Part shown: piece by piece, positions 13,884-16,625 of the stretch | Layout: every line of letters begins with the position of its first letter | Numbering within the stretch: position 1 is the first letter of the stretch | Assembly (NCBI GenBank): GCA_029007685.1 | Contig: JAQXIG010000059.1 | Coordinates: 1-16,625, forward strand | Direction of reading: 5' to 3' | DNA from: a bacterium | GTDB taxonomy: Bacteria; Bacillota_I; Bacilli_A; RF39; UBA660 | Length of the DNA stretch: 16,625 nt | Position numbers and translations under genes: made by a program | Notes under the pieces: generated by a model | Seen by the model: only the letters and a program-made list of their open reading frames with translations | Databases searched by the model: none | What the model was told of the DNA's origin: nothing

Positions 13884-14750
13884 TCAAAAACGATCTAATT
13901 TTAATTGAATATTACTTTCAGTATAATATAAAATCAAAGTATCAAAATGATCTTTATCTAATTTCAAAATCACTTTTTCCTGAAACAAAGCCAAAATATC
14001 ATCACGATAAGAAAGATTAGAAAAATTTTGATTACTATCAGTATTTAAAGTGTAATAGTAATAATCATCATCAACATATAATGTTTCTTCCCTATCTCCT
14101 AATCTCAATGTATAGCCTTCCTCTAAATCAATTTTTCCCGAAAAATATTCACTAGTCCGATCCTGCAGATTCATGTACAAATGATATTCATCTTGATCTA
14201 GATCTAAATACAACACTTCCTGTTCTTGACTAATCCAATATCCATTCAATTCATGACTACGATAACCACTGAAAAAGGCACTTTTTAAATAATCACCTAC
14301 GGTAGTTTGGTAACCATGAACAGTCATTTCTAATGATGCCAAAAACAGAAAAACAGAAATAACCCCAACAATTCCTAACGAAAGGACCGTAACTAATAAA
14401 GAAACAATCTTTATGCCTTGAGAAGTAGTTCTTAACCCCAATATAACCAAAATCAAGGCAATAATAACAGTAAATATTCCAATAAACGGATGAACAAAAC
14501 ATAGAAAAATCGCTACAATAGCTAATAGCAATCCAATTAAGCTCTTATGATCACGACTTAAATCTTTCTTAAACGAAAAATTGGCTGTACTCATTGCCAT
14601 TTGATCTTGCCTTGAATTCATATTATTAGAATTAGAACGGCAACGCGCAAACAGATCTTGATCAGAAGAGCTAGTATCCATCTTTTCTCCACAATAAGGG
14701 CAAAAATTAGTTTGACTGATCAAATGCGCTCGACATTTCTTACATTCCAT
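13884..14750 (-). CDS. Zinc-ribbon membrane protein with extracytoplasmic C-terminal domain
   Basis: A protein of 288 residues. The N-terminus is a classic zinc ribbon (MECKKC and NFCPYCGEKM, with Cys 3, 6, 17 and 20) of the type that precedes membrane segments in many Firmicutes proteins. A polar linker (about 25-68) leads to about three hydrophobic helices between 71 and 145. A C-terminal polar domain of about 140 residues follows, rich in Asp, Tyr and Leu (GYWISQEQEVLYLDLDQDEYHL cut to its start, GYWISQEQEVLYLDL, is typical of it). The ribbon would be cytoplasmic and the C-terminal domain outside. Function unknown. GAGGGAG lies before the ATG at 14750. The stop is TGA, with a TAG two codons later. 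It is divergent from gpsA. Confidence 0.75.
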   Translation of the reverse strand: MECKKCRAHLISQTNFCPYCGEKMDTSSSDQDLFARCRSNSNNMNSRQDQMAMSTANFSFKKDLSRDHKSLIGLLLAIVAIFLCFVHPFIGIFTVIIALILVILGLRTTSQGIKIVSLLVTVLSLGIVGVISVFLFLASLEMTVHGYQTTVGDYLKSAFFSGYRSHELNGYWISQEQEVLYLDLDQDEYHLYMNLQDRTSEYFSGKIDLEEGYTLRLGDREETLYVDDDYYYYTLNTDSNQNFSNLSYRDDILALFQEKVILKLDKDHFDTLILYYTESNIQLKLDRF

Positions 14751-14770
14751 AAATCTCCCTCACCATAATA

Positions 14771-14801
14771 AATATATCATACTTTTCTAAAATAGAGACA
14801 A
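14771..14801 (-). promoter_or_regulatory. Possible promoter for the zinc-ribbon membrane protein
   Basis: On the minus strand TTGTCT (14801-14796) lies upstream of overlapping -10-like sequences TATGAT (14781-14776) and TATATT (14776-14771). Spacers would be 14 or 19 bases, neither ideal. The location, 21-31 bases before the ATG, is reasonable. Confidence 0.3.
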
Positions 14802-14839
14802 CTTTTCATCAGAGAGTTTTCTTTTTCAACCAACTACGG

Positions 14840-14845
14840 TATAAT
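14840..14845 (+). promoter_or_regulatory. -10 element of the gpsA promoter
   Basis: A perfect TATAAT on the plus strand, 23 bases before the gpsA ATG, with AAAGGAG between. The -35 region at 17 bases (TTTTCT) is a poor match, so strength is uncertain. Confidence 0.5.
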
Positions 14846-14868
14846 GGAGAAAGTAAAGGAGAGACAAA

Positions 14869-15837
14869 ATGAGAATAACTATTTTAGGAACAGGAGCTTA
14901 TGGTTTAGCTTTAGCGATAGCTCTGAACCATCACAATGAAATAACCATGTGGACTAAATTGGAACAAGAAAAGAAAGAAATAGAAACAACTCATAAATAT
15001 GAGCGCGTATTACCAAATACCATCATTCCAAAAGAAATAAAAATAACAACTAGTTTAGAAGAAGCACTAAAAGATAACGATTTAATTATCTGTGCTATTC
15101 CAATTGCATTTATCGATAATATTTGCCAAGAACTAAAACTTTTCTTAAAAACGAATCATCATATCGCAATCGCTAGCAAAGGAATTGAACAAAATACCTG
15201 TTTATTTGTAAATGAGATAATGAAAAAACATTTAAACACCAATCAAATCGCTGTAATATCAGGACCAAGTTTTGCAATCGATGTTGTAAAAAATACTCCT
15301 ATCGGCCTCACAGTAGGAACTGCTAACGAAGATACCAAACAACTAATAATAAATGCTTTCAACAATAGTAATATAAAATTAGAAATTTCAAATGATGTAT
15401 ACGGAATAGAAATATGCGGAGCCTTAAAAAATATTTTCGCGATTGCCTGTGGCATTTTAGACGGATTAAAGGCCAACGAATCCACCAAAGCACTACTACT
15501 CACAGAAGCAATCTATACAATGCAGCAAGTAATAGAATCTTTAGGAGGAAATCCTAATACCATAATATCCTATGCTGGCTTTGGTGATCTATTATTAACC
15601 TGCACTAGTACCAAAAGTAGAAACTTTACTTTTGGCAACACATTAGTAACAGGTACCAAAGAAGAAATCCAAAACTACCAAAACAACAACACAATTGAAG
15701 GTCTATACACCATCAAATCAATGAATCAACTTCTAACAACAAACAATATAACTTCTCCACTGCTAAAGACCATCTATGAAATCACAATCAATCACCAAAA
15801 TCCCAATTCTTTACTAACTACAATAAATTCAAACTAA
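14869..15837 (+). CDS. gpsA: Glycerol-3-phosphate dehydrogenase [NAD(P)+]
   Basis: Reduces dihydroxyacetone phosphate to sn-glycerol-3-phosphate, the backbone for phospholipids; the product feeds the pathway in which CdsA also acts. The 322 residues are close to the family norm. The N-terminal Rossmann motif is GTGAYG (residues 7-12), where GAGSWG is more typical. Further conserved segments are ASKGIE with K104, ISGPSFA (130-136), GALKN with the catalytic K187, and AGFGDLLLTCTSTKSRNFTFG (236-256) with D240, R251 and N252, the substrate-binding block. AAAGGAG lies 9 bases before the ATG. The coding strand is rich in A and C, unlike the leftward genes. plsY, a frequent neighbour elsewhere, is not present. 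Confidence 0.96.
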   Translation: MRITILGTGAYGLALAIALNHHNEITMWTKLEQEKKEIETTHKYERVLPNTIIPKEIKITTSLEEALKDNDLIICAIPIAFIDNICQELKLFLKTNHHIAIASKGIEQNTCLFVNEIMKKHLNTNQIAVISGPSFAIDVVKNTPIGLTVGTANEDTKQLIINAFNNSNIKLEISNDVYGIEICGALKNIFAIACGILDGLKANESTKALLLTEAIYTMQQVIESLGGNPNTIISYAGFGDLLLTCTSTKSRNFTFGNTLVTGTKEEIQNYQNNNTIEGLYTIKSMNQLLTTNNITSPLLKTIYEITINHQNPNSLLTTINSN

Positions 15838-15876
15838 AAAGAATCAACAATTGACTTTGTCAAAATTGATTCTTTT
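15837..15876. terminator. Bidirectional terminator between gpsA and the convergent membrane gene
   Basis: AAAAGAATCAA (15837-15847) pairs with TTGATTCTTTT (15866-15876). Inside, TTGAC and GTCAA form a second stem around TTT. T-rich tails follow on both strands. It begins at the gpsA stop and ends next to the stop of the gene at 15878, so it can serve both. Confidence 0.8.
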
Positions 15877-15877
15877 C

Positions 15878-16480
15878 TTATTTCCGATTAGGAATATTCA
15901 AAATAAAGTTTTCTGCATCCACCACTTGGTCATTTTCATCTAAAATTCGAATTAATAAGTTATTCCTTTTTCCTACCACAAAATCGGATAAAACATAAAA
16001 ATGTTTATTGGTATAACTATCATTTCCTAAAGTATCTAATAAACGAACATAAGAAACTTCTTCCCCAACTGTAATGGTTTCAGTTGTAATATAATATTCA
16101 AACTTATATTTGTCGCCCGTATAAAAATAAAGATAAACCGTAGAATTTTCATTTTGATAAGGATTATAAATCAATAATGGTCTTTTGATTGAATAATGAT
16201 TAATTAACAATCTCCTAACATCTTCATCAACAGTGTCTCTTAACACTTCATTAGAAACTACTAAACCAGCCGGCATACTAACAGTAAGAACTCCACTTCC
16301 AATTTTATAATCTTCTACTAAATTAATATGATCTTGAATCCACTTACTATCATCAACATTATTCTCTAAATATGCATAATAAGAAGCGGTTCCCTTATCA
16401 TAAACAAGTATAGTAGCGATAACCAATATAACAACTAATATCCCATATTTAATTGCCACCTTGATCATATAACGTTTCAT
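15878..16480 (-). CDS. Hypothetical single-pass membrane protein, extracytoplasmic domain
   Basis: An unrecognised protein of 200 residues when started at the ATG at 16480, which has AGGTG at suitable spacing; GTG and ATG codons at 16489 and 16486 are alternatives. A short basic head leads to one hydrophobic helix at about 8-27, with no lipobox. The remaining 170 residues are polar and beta-rich, with many Tyr and Val, and should lie outside the membrane. The C-terminal part (VGKRNNLLIRILDENDQVVD) hints at an immunoglobulin-like or beta-sandwich fold, but that is inference. It has its own promoter and converges on gpsA. No function can be given. Confidence 0.72.
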   Translation of the reverse strand: MKRYMIKVAIKYGILVVILVIATILVYDKGTASYYAYLENNVDDSKWIQDHINLVEDYKIGSGVLTVSMPAGLVVSNEVLRDTVDEDVRRLLINHYSIKRPLLIYNPYQNENSTVYLYFYTGDKYKFEYYITTETITVGEEVSYVRLLDTLGNDSYTNKHFYVLSDFVVGKRNNLLIRILDENDQVVDAENFILNIPNRK

Positions 16481-16498
16481 TATCATCACCTACACACT

Positions 16499-16527
16499 AT
16501 TATAAAACAAATCCCTAAAATTGAATA
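16499..16527 (-). promoter_or_regulatory. Promoter for the membrane protein at 15878-16480
   Basis: On the minus strand a perfect TATAAT (16504-16499) lies 18 bases before the chosen ATG, with a weak -35-like TATTCA (16527-16522) at 17-base spacing. The short distance leaves a leader of only about 10-12 bases with the ribosome binding site at its start. Confidence 0.5.
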
Positions 16528-16532
16528 GTCCT

Positions 16533-16625
16533 TTAGTGATGAATATCATGATAATACCGATATTCATCAATTTGTACAGATACTTCCTCTAATTCAGAAT
16601 CGATATCATCCATACTATCTAAACA
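16533..16625 (-). CDS. C-terminal 30 residues of an unknown protein (5' part outside the window)
   Basis: The minus strand is open from the right edge to a TAA at 16535-16533 and encodes an acidic tail: CLDSMDDIDSELEEVSV followed by QIDEYRYYHDIHH. Its charge pattern suggests a helical C-terminus. No start lies within the window, and the family cannot be judged from 30 residues. The next gene downstream begins about 50 bases later with its own promoter. Confidence 0.5.
   Translation of the reverse strand, partial: CLDSMDDIDSELEEVSVQIDEYRYYHDIHH

Noticed and set aside
15243..15503. Minus-strand open frame within gpsA
   Set aside because: GpsA motifs on the plus strand cover this region fully; the antisense frame has no supporting start signals.
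1..16625. TGA read as tryptophan (Mycoplasma-type code) across the window
   Set aside because: Conserved genes such as rlmN, fmt, priA and gpsA encode Trp with TGG and contain no internal TGA, and two ATGA overlaps use TGA as a true stop next to a real start. In-frame TGA appears only in decayed segments.
1..16625. CRISPR array, insertion sequence, prophage or toxin-antitoxin module
   Set aside because: No spaced direct repeats, transposase motifs, terminal inverted repeats, phage genes or toxin-like pairs were found on either strand.

Overview
This is AT-rich chromosomal DNA from a low-GC Gram-positive lineage, most likely a member of the Bacilli. That placement is inference. It rests on the gene set (PrpC/PrkC, RlmN, Fmt, PriA, RseP, CdsA, GpsA), strong AGGAGG-type ribosome binding sites, short intergenic gaps and single-pass extracytoplasmic proteins. 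TGA works as a stop codon: conserved genes encode Trp with TGG and read through without internal TGA, so this is not a Mycoplasma-type code.

Most genes lie on the minus strand and read right to left. The first unit is cdsA-rseP (12031 to 10182), with a clear promoter and a terminator at about 10123-10170. The second is an unknown gene, priA and a SpoIID-like gene (10056 to 6033). It is followed by about 680 bp (5353-6032) that holds only decayed coding fragments, a possible micro-ORF and a hairpin. The third starts at a well-formed promoter (5377-5405) and covers a gene stopped by an in-frame TGA, a tail-anchored protein, a thioredoxin-like protein, fmt and a membrane-anchored protein, ending at a hairpin at 1883-1910. 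The fourth is rlmN-prpC-prkC and runs off the left edge. The fmt, rlmN, prpC and prkC order recalls the priA/def/fmt/rsmB/prpC/prkC neighbourhood of other Firmicutes, but def and rsmB are absent and membrane proteins stand in between.

Right of 12.1 kb, a plus-strand CmpB-like membrane gene diverges from cdsA and converges on a minus-strand zinc-ribbon gene. Next comes a second zinc-ribbon gene with membrane segments, divergent from gpsA (+). A bidirectional terminator separates gpsA from a convergent membrane-anchored gene, and the 3' end of another minus-strand gene reaches the right edge.

The recognisable genes serve ordinary cell functions: phospholipid synthesis (cdsA, gpsA), regulated membrane proteolysis (rseP), replication restart (priA), initiator tRNA formylation (fmt), rRNA/tRNA methylation (rlmN), Ser/Thr phospho-signalling (prpC/prkC) and probable peptidoglycan cleavage (SpoIID-like). 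I found no CRISPR array, insertion sequence, phage module, tRNA, rRNA or defence system. The points most worth a second look are the decaying 5.1-6.0 kb region, the TGA-interrupted gene that keeps its promoter, several unrecognised envelope proteins, and an apparent change of strand composition near 12.7 kb.
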